A DNA stretch of 54,496 bases. It comes from Hydrogenophaga flava NBRC 102514. GTDB taxonomy: Bacteria; Pseudomonadota; Gammaproteobacteria; Burkholderiales; Burkholderiaceae_C. The stretch is from assembly GCF_001571145.1 (NCBI RefSeq), contig NZ_BCTF01000032.1:1-54496 (forward strand). Reading direction: 5' to 3'. Made by a program: the position numbers and the translations under genes. This document shows positions 6,954 to 17,949 of the stretch, one piece after another. The notes beneath the pieces are model-generated. The model saw only the letters and a list, made by a program, of their open reading frames with translations, searched no databases and had not been told where the DNA came from. Position 1 is the first letter of the stretch. The number at the start of each line of letters is the position of its first letter.

Positions 6954-8171
6954 ATGCTCCTTTCCTCGCCTCACGACCCCATTCCCTACGGGCGCCTGGC
7001 CCTGGCGCTCTCGCTGGGTGCGGCGGTGTCGCTGGGCATCACGCGCTTTGCCTACGGGCTGCTGCTGCCGCCGATGCGCGAGGACCTGGGCTGGAGCTAT
7101 GCGCTGGCCGGGTCGATGAACACCGCCAACGCTGTGGGCTACCTGCTGGGGGCGATGGCCATGGCCCGGCTGCTGCAGCGCACGTCGCCCAGCCGGCTGT
7201 TCGTGGTCGGGGCTGTGCTGGCCACGCTGTTCATGGCGGCCAGCGGCTTTTTCACCAGTGCCGGGGCGCTGCTGCTGCAGCGGCTGCTGGCGGGCGTGGC
7301 CAGCGGCCTTGTGTTCAGCACCGGCGGGCTGCTGGCGGCGCGGCTGGGGGCGCGGCAGCCCCAGCGCAGCGGCCTGCTGCTGGGGCTGTACTACGGGGGA
7401 ACGGGCATCGGCATCGCGCTGTCGGCGCTGGGGGTGCCGCTGGTGCTGTACATGGCCCAGGGACAGCCCCACGCGTGGTCCTGGGGCTGGTGGGCGATGG
7501 CGCTGCTGTGTGCGGGCGCCACGGCGCTGATGGTGTGGCCGGCCCGGGTGCTGGACCGGCTGGAGGCCACGCCGCCGCAGGCCGCCAGCGGTGCCGCCGG
7601 GTCCACGGCGCCGCTGCGCCCCTTCCGCTGGCGCGACTTCGCCTTCGGCCTGCTGGGATACATGGGTTTCGGCATCGGCTACATCGGCTACATGACCTTC
7701 GTGATCGCGCTGCTGCGCGAGCAGGGCGCCAGCGCGGCGGCGGTGTCCACCTTCTACGCGCTGCTGGGCCTGGCGGTGATCGCGTCCTCGCGCATCTGGG
7801 CCGGCCTGCTGGACCGCCACCGCGACGGCCAGCCGCTGGCGCGGCTGAACGCGCTGCTGGGGGTGGCCGCCATCGTGCCGGCGCTGACCACCGCCTGGCC
7901 GCTGCTGCTGGCCTCGGGCCTGCTGTTCGGCGCGGTGTTCCTGTCGGTGGTGGCCAGCACCACGGCCCTGGTGCGCCACAACCTGCCGCCGACGCAGTGG
8001 GCGGCCGGCATCAGCGCGTTCACCGTGACCTTCGCGGCCGGGCAGATCGTCGGCCCCACGGTGGTCGGCTTCATCGCCGACGGCCCCGGCGGCCTGGCGC
8101 GCGGCCTGGTGTTCTCGGCCGGCGCGCTGTGGCTGGGCGCGTTGCTGGCGTTGCGCCAGCGCGCCCTCTGA
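6954..8171 (+). CDS. MFS transporter, YbfB/YjiJ family
   Basis: A 405-residue polytopic protein with about 12 membrane helices. The segment RFAYGLLLPPMREDLGWSYA followed by GSMNTANAVGYLLGA is characteristic of the YbfB/YjiJ branch of the major facilitator superfamily. The substrate is unknown. A CACAAT -10-like box (6942-6947) is only six bases before the ATG and no ribosome site is present, so the mRNA may be leaderless. The gene is convergent with the GST gene, three bases apart. Confidence 0.85.
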   Translation: MLLSSPHDPIPYGRLALALSLGAAVSLGITRFAYGLLLPPMREDLGWSYALAGSMNTANAVGYLLGAMAMARLLQRTSPSRLFVVGAVLATLFMAASGFFTSAGALLLQRLLAGVASGLVFSTGGLLAARLGARQPQRSGLLLGLYYGGTGIGIALSALGVPLVLYMAQGQPHAWSWGWWAMALLCAGATALMVWPARVLDRLEATPPQAASGAAGSTAPLRPFRWRDFAFGLLGYMGFGIGYIGYMTFVIALLREQGASAAAVSTFYALLGLAVIASSRIWAGLLDRHRDGQPLARLNALLGVAAIVPALTTAWPLLLASGLLFGAVFLSVVASTTALVRHNLPPTQWAAGISAFTVTFAAGQIVGPTVVGFIADGPGGLARGLVFSAGALWLGALLALRQRAL

Positions 8172-8174
8172 GCT

Positions 8175-8786
8175 TTACTTGGCCAGGCTCTCGGCCTTCA
8201 GCGCCGCCTGCACCGCCGGGCGGGCACCCACGCGGGCGCGGTAGGCATTCAGGTTGGCCAGGCCGCTGATGTCCACGCCGACGAAGGCGGCCCAGTTGGT
8301 GACGGTGAACAGGTAAGCGTCGGCCACGCTGAACGCATCGCCCAGCAGGTACTGCTTGCCGGCCAGCTCGCCGTCGACCCAGGCCAGGCGCTGCACCAGG
8401 CGGTCCTTGAAGACCTGCTTGGCCTCGGCCGGAACGGCCGGGTTGAACAGGGGCGAGAAGCCCTTGTGCAGCTCGGTGCCGATGAAGGTCAGCCACTCCA
8501 TGAGGCGGTAGCGGCCCAGGGTGCCGTAGGCCGGGGCGAGGTTCTTGTCCGGTGCCTGGTCGGCGATGTACTGGACGATGGCCGGGCCTTCGCGCAGCTT
8601 CTCTCCATCCTTCATCACCAGCAGGGGCACATAGCCCAGCGGGTTGATGGTGTAGTAGTCGGTGCCGTCGGGCAGCTGGTGGGTTTTGGTCGGGGCCGGG
8701 ATGGCCTCGAAGGGCAGACCGGACTCGTGCAGCACGATGTGGGGCGAGAGCGAGCAGGCGCCGGGGGAGTAGTAGAGCTTGAGCAT
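8175..8786 (-). CDS. glutathione S-transferase, beta-class-like
   Basis: This 203-residue protein has an N-terminal thioredoxin-fold domain (MLKLYYSPGACSLSPHIVLHE; the Cys near position 11 is the beta-class catalytic position) with the NPLGYVPLL and EGPAIVQYIAD elements of the glutathione site. A helical C-terminal domain contains FSVADAYLFTV. It conjugates glutathione to electrophiles or acts in redox defence. I chose the start at 8786 because of a perfect AAGGAG site and because the domain begins there. Confidence 0.93.
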   Translation of the reverse strand: MLKLYYSPGACSLSPHIVLHESGLPFEAIPAPTKTHQLPDGTDYYTINPLGYVPLLVMKDGEKLREGPAIVQYIADQAPDKNLAPAYGTLGRYRLMEWLTFIGTELHKGFSPLFNPAVPAEAKQVFKDRLVQRLAWVDGELAGKQYLLGDAFSVADAYLFTVTNWAAFVGVDISGLANLNAYRARVGARPAVQAALKAESLAK

Positions 8787-8871
8787 GGGGTCTCCTTGGG
8801 GTGAACGACGAAAGCGGTCGATGCTATCGGGCTGTCGGGTTTTCTGCAGGACATGGGCCTGGCCCGACGCG

Positions 8872-8937
8872 CAGGGCCCCAAGTGGCACTGTCATGTTGA
8901 TTGATTGGCGTTATCTTTCGGGCCACTTGGGCCCCTG
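8872..8937. repeat. 18-bp imperfect inverted repeat flanking the speB promoter region
   Basis: Arms CAGGGCCCCAAGTGGCAC (8872-8889) and GGGCCACTTGGGCCCCTG (8920-8937) pair at 16 of 18 positions around a 30-bp centre. The centre is AT-richer (TTGATTGATTGG, TTATCT) and could be a promoter core. No T-run follows, so it is not a simple terminator. It could be a regulator site or a structured leader of the agmatinase gene. Confidence 0.6.
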
Positions 8938-8960
8938 TCGCCCGCCACTTCCTTCAAGCC

Positions 8961-9887
8961 ATGGCCACCGGTCAATTCACCTACGCCCTCAATACCAACC
9001 GCTTCCTCGCCTGCGCGCCGCTGGTGAACCAGCCCTTCGCCATCTCGGGTGTGCCCTACGACTGCGCGGTGACCAACCGCCCCGGCGCGCGCTTCGGCCC
9101 GCAGGCGATCCGCTCCGCCAGCCTGATGCTGTGCGACGGCATCCACCCGGTGTTCGATGTCTCACCGCTGGAGCTGATGGGGGACGCGCTGGACATGCGC
9201 CTGCCCAACGCCTCGCCGCTGCCCGAGGTGCGCGCGCACATCGAGCGGCAGGCGGCCGAGCTGATGGCGAAGCACCACTGCGTGTTCCTCGGCGGCGACC
9301 ATTCGGTCACGCTGTCGCTGCTGCGCGCCGCCCGTGCGCGCCACGGCGAGGCCCTGGCCTGCGTGCATTTCGACGCCCACTGCGACACCTGGACGGACCA
9401 CTTCGGCGAGCCCTCGGGCCACGGCACCTGGACCTATGAGGCGATCCAGGAGGGCCTGATCAGCGCGGAACACACGGTGCAGATCGGCATCCGTTCGCCC
9501 GGCGTGCGCGCCGCGCGCGAGTACGTAGCAGACCAGGGCGGGCAGATTTTCACGGCGCGCGCGCTGCGCGGGCTGGACGGCGCGGCGCTGGAGCCCGTGC
9601 TGGCGGCGATCCGCGGGCGCATCGGCGACCGGCCCTGTTATCTGACGCTGGACATCGACGTGCTGGACCCGGCCTTTGCGCCCGGCACCGGCACGCCCGA
9701 ACCGGGCGGCCTGACCAGTGCCCAGGTGCTGACCTTCATCGAGGAACTGGCCGGGCTGAACTGGGTGGGCATGGATTGCGTCGAGGTGGCGCCGGCCTAC
9801 GACTACGCCGAACTCACCACCAACGCGGCCGCCACCTTCGTGTGGGCCTACCTGTGCGGCCAGGCAGCCAAGCGCACGACGGCCTGA
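8961..9887 (+). CDS. speB: agmatinase / ureohydrolase
   Basis: The 308-residue product has all three ureohydrolase manganese motifs: GGDHSVT, FDAHCDTW and DIDVLDPAFAPGTGTPEPGG. The family hydrolyses guanidino compounds to urea and an amine. Agmatine to putrescine fits the polyamine neighbourhood, although guanidinobutyrase cannot be excluded. The start MATGQFTYALN at 8961 was chosen over an upstream ATG at 8901 that would run through the inverted-repeat promoter region. The following oxidase gene begins two bases after this stop, so they form an operon. Confidence 0.9.
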   Translation: MATGQFTYALNTNRFLACAPLVNQPFAISGVPYDCAVTNRPGARFGPQAIRSASLMLCDGIHPVFDVSPLELMGDALDMRLPNASPLPEVRAHIERQAAELMAKHHCVFLGGDHSVTLSLLRAARARHGEALACVHFDAHCDTWTDHFGEPSGHGTWTYEAIQEGLISAEHTVQIGIRSPGVRAAREYVADQGGQIFTARALRGLDGAALEPVLAAIRGRIGDRPCYLTLDIDVLDPAFAPGTGTPEPGGLTSAQVLTFIEELAGLNWVGMDCVEVAPAYDYAELTTNAAATFVWAYLCGQAAKRTTA

Positions 9888-9889
9888 CC

Positions 9890-11203
9890 ATGTTCGCGCG
9901 ATCCCTCACCGGCTCCGACACCCAGCTCAACCAGAAGAGCTACTACGAGGCCAGCGTGGTCCGGCCGGCGGCGTATGCGCCGCTGGAAGGGTCGGTCGAG
10001 GCCGACGTGGTGGTGGTGGGCGGTGGCTTCGCCGGGCTGTCGGCGGCGCTGGAGCTGCGGCAGAAGGGGTTGAGCGTGGTGCTGCTGGAGGCCGACCGCA
10101 TCGGCTCGGGCGCCAGCGGCCGCAACGGCGGCCAGGCCATCGTCGGCTACGCCAGCGGCCAGGGGCCGTTCGAAGACCAGCTGGGCGCGGCCGACGCGCA
10201 ACGCGCCTGGGACCTGTCGGTGGAGGCGGTGGAACTGATCGAGCAGCGCATCGCCGCGCACGGCATCGAGTGCGACTGGCGGCGCGGCTACACCTACGTG
10301 GCCGATTCGGCGAAGAAGGCGCGGGCCCTGCGTGAGGAATTCGAGGACCACAGCCGGCGCGGCGTGGCCTGCGACTGGGCCGAGGGCGCGGACGTGGCGC
10401 GCTTCATCCGCAGCCCGCGCTACGTGGCGGCGTTCCGCGAGAACACCTCGGGCCACCTGCACCCGCTGAAGTACGCGCTGGGCCTGGCGCAGGCGGCGAC
10501 GGCGGCGGGTGTGCGCATCCACGAACACTCGCCCGTCACGGGTCTGGCGCGTGGCCGCACGCTGGTGGCGCGCACCGCCCGCGGCCAGGTGACGGCGCGC
10601 TTTGGCGTGCTGGCGGGCAACTGCATGCTGCCGGAATTCGGGCCGGCGGTGGCGCCCGAGATCGCGCCGCGCATCATGCCGGTGGGCACCTACATCGTCG
10701 GCACGGCGCCGCTCGATCCGGCGCTGTGCGAGCGGCTGATTCCCGGCAACGCGGCGGTCTGCGACAACAACTTCGTGCTCGACTACTTCCGCTTCAGCGC
10801 CGACCACCGGATGTTGTTCGGCGGCCGGGTGAGCTACACCACCATGACGCCGCCGGACCTCAAGGGCGTGATGGCGCGGCGCATGGGCGCCGTGTTCCCC
10901 GAGCTGAAGGACGCGCCGGTGGACTACGTCTGGGGCGGCTTCGTCGACATCAGCATGAACCGCGCGCCGGACTTCGGGCGGCTGGGCGACAACCTGTATT
11001 ACCTGCAGGGCTTCAGCGGCCACGGGGTGGCGCTGACCGGCCTGGCCGGCCAGATGGTGGCCGAGGCGGTGGCGGGGCAGGCCGGCCGCTTCGACCTGTT
11101 CGCGCGCCTGAAGCACCACGCGTTTCCCGGCGGTCCGCTGCTGCGCACGCCCACGCTGGCGCTGGGCATGCTGTGGCACCGGATGAAGGACGTGATCGGC
11201 TGA
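9890..11203 (+). CDS. puuB: FAD-dependent oxidoreductase, gamma-glutamylputrescine oxidase-like
   Basis: The 437-residue product is a DAO-fold flavoprotein. The dinucleotide-binding motif VVVGGGFAGLSAALELRQKG is followed by LLEADRIGSGASGRNGGQ, the element typical of PuuB/OrdL enzymes. The C-terminal motif YYLQGFSGHGVALTGLAG closes the FAD site. PuuB oxidises gamma-glutamylputrescine to the aldehyde, releasing ammonia and peroxide. It directly follows speB. puuA, puuD and puuC homologues lie downstream in the window, which supports the substrate call. Confidence 0.87.
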   Translation: MFARSLTGSDTQLNQKSYYEASVVRPAAYAPLEGSVEADVVVVGGGFAGLSAALELRQKGLSVVLLEADRIGSGASGRNGGQAIVGYASGQGPFEDQLGAADAQRAWDLSVEAVELIEQRIAAHGIECDWRRGYTYVADSAKKARALREEFEDHSRRGVACDWAEGADVARFIRSPRYVAAFRENTSGHLHPLKYALGLAQAATAAGVRIHEHSPVTGLARGRTLVARTARGQVTARFGVLAGNCMLPEFGPAVAPEIAPRIMPVGTYIVGTAPLDPALCERLIPGNAAVCDNNFVLDYFRFSADHRMLFGGRVSYTTMTPPDLKGVMARRMGAVFPELKDAPVDYVWGGFVDISMNRAPDFGRLGDNLYYLQGFSGHGVALTGLAGQMVAEAVAGQAGRFDLFARLKHHAFPGGPLLRTPTLALGMLWHRMKDVIG

Positions 11204-11212
11204 GCGCCGGTC

Positions 11213-11776
11213 TCAGGGCCAGGCGCGCTCGGCCTCGGCGCCGTCGGACGCCGGCACGTTCTTCTCCCCCGTGACCATGGCCTTGAACATGTTGTCGCGG
11301 TGGCGGATGCTCTCGTACAGGTTGGCGCCCACGTGCACGATCACTGCGATCACGGTGATGTCGACTGTGGTCACGTGCAGGGTCTCCACCAGATCGTTGC
11401 CCCAGAAGGCGTCGGTGGTCATGAGGTGGCCGGTGACACCGATCACCGCCACGGCCGCCAGCAGGTACAGGATCATCACCGCGCCGGCCGGGTTGTGGCC
11501 CAGGTGGCGCGGCTCGCGGCCCTGCAGCAGCAGCCGCAGGTAGCGCCACAGCCGCGCGGGCGTGGGCACGAAGCTGTCGAAGCGCGCGTGCGGGCCGGGT
11601 GCGATGAAACCCCAGACGCAGCGCGCCGCGATCAGGGCCAGCGCCAGGTAGCCGGCGCCCTTGTGCACCCAGCCGATGTGCTCGGTGACGAAGTAGGCGG
11701 TGGCAAAGGACGCCACCAGCGACCAGTGGAAGACCCGCACGAAGCGGTCCCAGACGCGCACGCGGTTCGTGGCCAT
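11213..11776 (-). CDS. cytochrome b561-type membrane protein (Ni,Fe-hydrogenase cyt b family)
   Basis: A 187-residue protein with about four membrane helices. It begins VRVWDRFVRVFHWSL, the signature start of di-haem cytochrome b/b561 proteins, with His ligands likely in FHWS, WVHKGAGY, TGHLM and IVHVGAN. It transfers electrons between the quinone pool and a partner. It is downstream of the PepSY gene on the same strand (25-nt gap) and probably in its operon. Confidence 0.85.
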   Translation of the reverse strand: MATNRVRVWDRFVRVFHWSLVASFATAYFVTEHIGWVHKGAGYLALALIAARCVWGFIAPGPHARFDSFVPTPARLWRYLRLLLQGREPRHLGHNPAGAVMILYLLAAVAVIGVTGHLMTTDAFWGNDLVETLHVTTVDITVIAVIVHVGANLYESIRHRDNMFKAMVTGEKNVPASDGAEAERAWP

Positions 11777-11801
11777 GGGGTGTCCTCTCGCGGGGGCCCG
11801 C

Positions 11802-12083
11802 TCAGTTCTTCACGTTCTCTTCGGCGATGGCGCCGGTGATCGGGTGGAAGTACACCTCGACCTTGCGGCCCTGCTTGTCGGTGCCGTAGATCTCCCAGCA
11901 CTTGCCCTTGGAGACGTGCAGCTTCTTGACGTCGTCCTTGTAGCCCAGGGCCTGGAAGCGCTTGGTCATCTCGGCCTCGCTGAGCCACTTGCTCTGGGGC
12001 TCGTCGGTGCAGGTCGGGCCGGCAACGGCGGCGCCGGTGGCGGACAGCAGGAGGGCGGTGATCAGGGCGGTGCGAATGGTCAT
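11802..12083 (-). CDS. PepSY-domain periplasmic protein
   Basis: The 93-residue product has a signal peptide (MTIRTALITALLLSATGAAVAG) and a short PepSY-like domain ending KVEVYFHPITGAIAEENVK. Such proteins often accompany cytochrome b561 proteins, as here. The start at 12083 has a GGAG site; longer upstream reading in frame lacks one. Confidence 0.82.
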   Translation of the reverse strand: MTIRTALITALLLSATGAAVAGPTCTDEPQSKWLSEAEMTKRFQALGYKDDVKKLHVSKGKCWEIYGTDKQGRKVEVYFHPITGAIAEENVKN

Positions 12084-12715
12084 GAAGACTCCGTTGAAAA
12101 AATGCGGAACAGAAAGAGAAAGGGGGCGCTCGGCGGCTGTCCGGTGGCGTTCTGCACCCTTTGTGTTGTTGGCGGCTGGCGCCACCCGCCCAGGCTCAGC
12201 CGGTGCCGCCTATGCCATACCAGCGCACCGGCACGTCCCGGACGTGGATGCACGGCGCGAGCACGGGCGCGGGGGCGCCGGTGTCGGGTCGTGCCGCGGG
12301 GGCGCGCGGAAAGCGGCGGTTCGGGGTGGCACCGGGGGCGGCATCGGGACCACTCGGCGCCCCCACCCGGAAGGCCGGCGCACGCGCGGGCAGCGGGTCC
12401 TGCTGCCGGGGGGTGTGGATGGGCCGTGCCATGAGGGGTGGGGTGGAGTGGGGGTGAAGGTGCGAATCCGGAACAGGTTTTGCAATCGCTGTGCCACCAC
12501 CTCCCCGCCAACCCCCCTGTGGGCTGCAACCCCCATGAATCCAATGGATTTTTCTGCCTTCGCCGCGAAGGTCTGGTCCGTCGGCACGGGCCCCATGGGT
12601 GGGGCAAAAGCCCCATGTCCGGCGCGCCGTGGGTGTTTTGCCCCACCGCCGGCCGCGTGCCGCCGCCGACGCGGGCGCTGCCTAGAATGGCTGCGCGCCA
12701 CTGTTGGTGCCTTTC
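12084..12715. other. intergenic region with short dyads
   Basis: About 630 bases lie between divergent genes. Visible elements are the hairpins CCTTCG-CCG-CGAAGG near 12557 and TGGGGC-AAAA-GCCCCA at 12600-12615, and a -10-like TAGAAT at 12683-12688 in front of the sensor kinase. One small reverse ORF is listed separately. No RNA gene or mobile element is recognisable. Confidence 0.5.
12196..12432 (-). CDS. hypothetical Pro/Ala-rich small protein, doubtful
   Basis: The 78-codon reading frame has GC-rich third positions and ends VPVRWYGIGGTG. It has no clear ribosome site and no family I recognise. In DNA this GC-rich, such frames arise by chance, so it is listed only as a possibility. Confidence 0.22.
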   Translation of the reverse strand: MARPIHTPRQQDPLPARAPAFRVGAPSGPDAAPGATPNRRFPRAPAARPDTGAPAPVLAPCIHVRDVPVRWYGIGGTG

Positions 12716-14109
12716 ATGCGTGAACCCATGGCGCTGGCCTCCGTCCGATCGCTGCTCGCCCGTCCGCCGCTGTTCTGGACCCGGCGCTTTGCCGCGATCA
12801 GCCTGCTGTGTGTGGTGGCGACGGCGCTCACCAGTGCGACGCTGCTGTCCAAGTACGTGGCCGAACGCATGATCCGCCACAACGCCGAGCTGGCGCGCGA
12901 CTTCGTCGGCAGCCTCATGCGCATGCACCGCGGCGACCAGTTCTTTGTCGACCGGCAGGACACGCGCGGCATCGAGTCGCTGTTTGTGGAGCTGGCCCGC
13001 ATGCCCGGGCTGGGCCATGCCAATGTGTTCGACACCGGGCGGCGCCTGGTGTGGTCGACCAATGCCCAGGCCATTGGCCAGGACGCCGGCACCAACCGCG
13101 AGCTCGACGGCGCCCTGGCCGGCGAGCTGGAGGTGGAGAGCGAGCTGCTGGAGACCACCAGCTTCATCAAGCCCGAACACGCCTTCCTGCGCAACGACGC
13201 GCGCGATGCGGTGGAGGTCTACATCCCGGTGGAGGATGGCGGTGGCCGGGTGGTGGGCGTGATCGAGCTGTACATGCTGCCCGAGGACCTGCTCAACGAC
13301 GTGCACGAGATGACGCGCTTCGTCTGGATCGCCTGCGTGCTCAGCGGGCTGGTGACCTACCTGGCGCTGGTCTGGCTGGTGATGATGGCCGACCGCCAGA
13401 TCGCGCAGCAGCAGCGCACCATTGTCGCCAACGAGTCGCTGGTGGCGGTGGGCGACATGGCCTCGGCGGTGGCGCACGGGCTGCGCAACCCGCTGGGCGC
13501 CATCCGTTCCAGCGCCGAGCTGATCGCCATGGGCCCCGAGCGCGAGATGGCGGGCGACATCATGTCCGAGGTCGACCGCCTGCAGGGCTGGATCGCCAAG
13601 CTGCTGGCCTATGCGCAGCAGGGCGGGCGGGCACTCGGGCCGGTGCGGATCGACGAGGTGCTCAACCACCTGGTCGAGACCCACACCACGCGCATGGAGC
13701 GCCAGGGCGTGACGGTGCGCTGCGACTGGCCGGCGCAGCTGCCGCAGGTGCAGGCCGATGCGCCGGCGCTGGAGCAGGCGCTGGACAACCTGGTGTCGAA
13801 CGCACTGGACGCCATGCCGCAGGGCGGCACGCTGAGCCTGTCCGTGCAGCCGCTGGACCGCCGCCTGCGCTTGACCGTGGCCGACACGGGCGTCGGCATC
13901 TCTCCCGAGGATCTGGAGCGCGTGTTCACGCCCTACCACACCACCAAGCGCACCGGCATCGGCGTCGGCCTGCCGCTGGCGCGCCGCAGCGCCGAACGCC
14001 TGGGCGGCAGCCTGCGCCTGGAAAGCCGGCTGGGCGCCGGCACGCAGGCGATCCTGGAGCTGCCGCTGACCCCCCCGCACGACCCCACACCCAGCGCGAG
14101 AAGAACCTG

Positions 14110-14110
<1 letters not shown>
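12716..14110 (+). CDS. membrane sensor histidine kinase, NtrB/AtoS-like
   Basis: The 464-residue product has a membrane helix near residues 20-40, a periplasmic domain of about 160 residues and a second helix near 205-230. The kinase core follows: H-box MASAVAHGLRNPLGAIRSS, N-box DNLVSNALDAMP, G1 DTGVGIS and G2 GIGVGLPLARR. The H-box resembles kinases paired with NtrC-type regulators. The start at 12716 is the first ATG; TTG at 12704 is an alternative. Its stop overlaps the response-regulator start by one base (TGATG), so the pair is co-translated. The periplasmic domain may sense an external polyamine, which is inferred from the neighbours. Confidence 0.9.
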
Positions 14111-15493
<1,383 letters not shown>

Positions 15494-15504
<11 letters not shown>

Positions 15505-16984
15505 GCGCCTGCTGCACTGCGGCGGCCAGCAGCGGCCCGCCGCGCGCGATGCCCGACAGCGGCGCGTAGCCGTAGCCGATCACCAGTCCCTTGAGGTCCT
15601 GGCGCGCCAGGCAGTAGGCCGAGAGTGGCCGCACCGTCAGGCCCTGCTGCGCGATGCGCTGGGCCAGCGCGCGGTCGTCGGTCTGGGCCGGCAGGCGCAG
15701 GCACAGGTGCAGGCCCTGTTCGGCGCCGCTGATGAAGGGGCCGTCCTGGCCGGCGGGTGCGAGCACCGGTTTGAGCGCCTCCAGCAGGCACTGGCGGCGC
15801 TCGCCGTAGCTCTGGCGGGCGCGGCGCAGCGCGCTGCTGAAGTGGCCCATCTCCATGAACTCGGCCAGCGCAGCCTGCAGCGGCATCTGGCCCGGCCGGT
15901 TGAGGTCGTAGTGCGCCTGGCGGAAGGACGCCACCAGCGGCTTGGGCACCACCAGGTAGCCCAGCTTGATGCCGGGGTAGAGCACCTTGGAGAAGGTGCC
16001 CATGTAGAGCACGCGGCCGTCGGTGTCCAGGCCTTCGAGGCTGGAGATCGGCGGGCCGCTGAAGCGGTATTCGCTGTCGTAGTCGTCTTCCAGCACCCAG
16101 GCGTTGTGGGTGCGCGCGGTGGACAGCAGCTGGTGGCGCCGCGGCAGGCTCATCACGGCGCCGCTGGGGTACTGGTGCGAGGGAGTCAGGTAGATCAGGC
16201 GCGGCGGCTTGCTGTCGTCGGCCGGGGTGGGCCGGATGCCCTCGTCGTCCACCGGCACCGGGTGCAGGTCCAGGCCGGTGGCCATGAAGGCCTTGACCGC
16301 GCCCCAGTAGGCCGGGTCTTCCACCCAGACGGTGTCGCCGTGGTCGGCCAGCAGGCGGGCGCAGAGTTCGAGCGACTGCTGGGTGCCGGTGGTGACGATG
16401 ACCTGGTCGGCGTCCAGCTGCACGCTGCGGAACACGCGCAGGTAGTCGGCGATGGCGCGGCGCAGCGGCGCGTAGCCGCCCGAGCTGTTGTAGTCCAGCA
16501 TGTCCGGGTAGGTCATGCGCCAGTGCTTGTTCTGCAGCCGCTGCCAAAGCGTGAGCGGAAAGGCGTTGAAGTCGGCGATGCCGGGCGTGAAGGGCTGGAC
16601 CTCCAGCTCGGTGGCGCAGAAGCGGGTGGCCAGGGCCTGGCCGCGCGCCGACATGCGGGGCGATGCGGCGGGTGGGCGCGCACCGGTGGCGCCCGGGTGG
16701 CGGCCAGGTGCGGCGCGCGGCACGCTGTCGTTCACGTAGGTGCCGCTGCCGACCCGGCTGACCAGGTAGCCCTCCACCGAGAGCTGGTTGATGGCCGCCA
16801 CCACCGTGTTGCGCGAGAGGTCCAGGTCCTGCGCCAGGTCGCGGCTGGAGGGCAGGCGCTCGCCCGGTCCGAGCTTGCCGTCGAGCATGGCGCGCCGCAG
16901 CGCCTCGTAAAGCTGGCGGTGCAGCGGCAGCGCGTCCTGCGCGCCCAGGCGGTGCATTTCGGCGAGGAGGAATTCGGACAGCAT
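15494..16984 (-). CDS. MocR/GabR-type PLP-dependent transcriptional regulator
   Basis: The 496-residue fusion has an N-terminal GntR winged helix (residues about 15-85; LPSSRDLAQDLDLSRNTVVAAINQLSVEGYL) and a class I aminotransferase-like domain with the PLP lysine in TFSKVLYPGIKLGY near residue 330. MocR-type regulators such as GabR and PdxR use PLP to sense amino compounds. It is divergent from puuD, and the interval contains direct and inverted repeats suited to a MocR operator. A role in GABA or polyamine control is inferred from context. Confidence 0.92.
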
Positions 16985-17019
16985 GCGGGTGTGGACAGGC
17001 CATGACGGCCGTCAAATGG

Positions 17020-17042
17020 CACCATGAAGTGGTGTTAAGTGG
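17020..17042 (+). promoter_or_regulatory. candidate MocR operator
   Basis: CACCA-N5-TGGTG (17020-17034) overlaps the direct repeat AAGTGG (17027-17032 and 17037-17042), spaced 10 bp or one helical turn apart. It lies between the divergent mocR-type and puuD genes. MocR/GabR proteins often bind direct repeats at such positions. Confidence 0.4.
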
Positions 17043-17095
17043 CCCCGATTGTGATCCAATTGCCTCGCCACAATCAAGTCTGGAGCTTTAAAGCC

Positions 17096-17896
17096 ATGAA
17101 TTCATCACCTTGCATGGTCTGGCTGCCGGCCGACCACCGCCTCATGGGCGACCACGGCCACCAGATGCCCTTCCTGCTGCTCGGCGACAAGTACGCCCGG
17201 GCCGTCAAGGTCGGCGCCGAGTGCCAGCCGGTCATGTTTCCGCTGGCCGACGCCGGCCAGATTCCCGAACTGCTGCCGCTGGTCGACGGCGTGATGCTGA
17301 CCGGCTCGCCGTCCAACGTGCACCCCTCGCATTTCGACGAAGACGTGGCCGACCCCAGCCTGCCGCTGGACCCGGTGCGCGACTCGCTGACGCTGGCGCT
17401 GATCAAGGCCTGTGTGCACGAGGGCGTGCCGCTGCTGGGCATCTGCCGCGGCTTCCAGGAGATCAACGTGGCCCTGGGCGGCACCCTGCACCAGCGGGTG
17501 CACGAGGTGCCCGGCCGCATGGACCACCGCGAGTCCAAGACCGCGCCGTTCGAGGTGCAGTACGCACCCAGCCACCCGATCCGGCTGGTGCCGGGCAGCG
17601 TGTTCGAGACCTGGGCCGGCGGCCCCGAGGTGATGGTCAATTCGCTGCACGGCCAGGGCATCAACAAACTCGCCCCCGGGCTGGACGCACTGGCCCACGC
17701 GCCCGACGGCCAGGTGGAGGCGGTGGCGGTGCAGGGCGCCCGCACCTTTGCCTACGCGGTGCAGTTCCACCCCGAATGGCGCTGCTGGGAGAACCCCTTC
17801 TACACCGCCATCTTCCAGGCCTTCGGCAAGGCCTGCCGGCAGCGGCGCAGCCTGCGGCTGCAGGCCGCCGACCTGGCACGACACACACCGGCCTGA
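17096..17896 (+). CDS. puuD: gamma-glutamyl-GABA hydrolase (class I glutamine amidotransferase fold)
   Basis: The 266-residue cytosolic enzyme has the nucleophile motif LLGICRGFQEINVALGG and the FHPEW His/Glu pair, with the LTGSPSNVHPS element typical of the PuuD branch (peptidase C26). It releases GABA from gamma-glutamyl-GABA, the last step of the Puu route. The ATG at 17096 is preceded by TGGAGC; an upstream GTG at 17039 lies inside the operator region and is less likely. puuA follows 53 bases later. Confidence 0.92.
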   Translation: MNSSPCMVWLPADHRLMGDHGHQMPFLLLGDKYARAVKVGAECQPVMFPLADAGQIPELLPLVDGVMLTGSPSNVHPSHFDEDVADPSLPLDPVRDSLTLALIKACVHEGVPLLGICRGFQEINVALGGTLHQRVHEVPGRMDHRESKTAPFEVQYAPSHPIRLVPGSVFETWAGGPEVMVNSLHGQGINKLAPGLDALAHAPDGQVEAVAVQGARTFAYAVQFHPEWRCWENPFYTAIFQAFGKACRQRRSLRLQAADLARHTPA

Positions 17897-17949
17897 CCTG
17901 TCCTGAGACGGTCCGGCCCGACAGAATCAACACAACGAGACAGCACTTT

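Noticed and set aside
12600..12615. TGGGGC-AAAA-GCCCCA hairpin as a terminator
   Set aside because: No T-run follows on either strand, and the flanking genes both read away from it.
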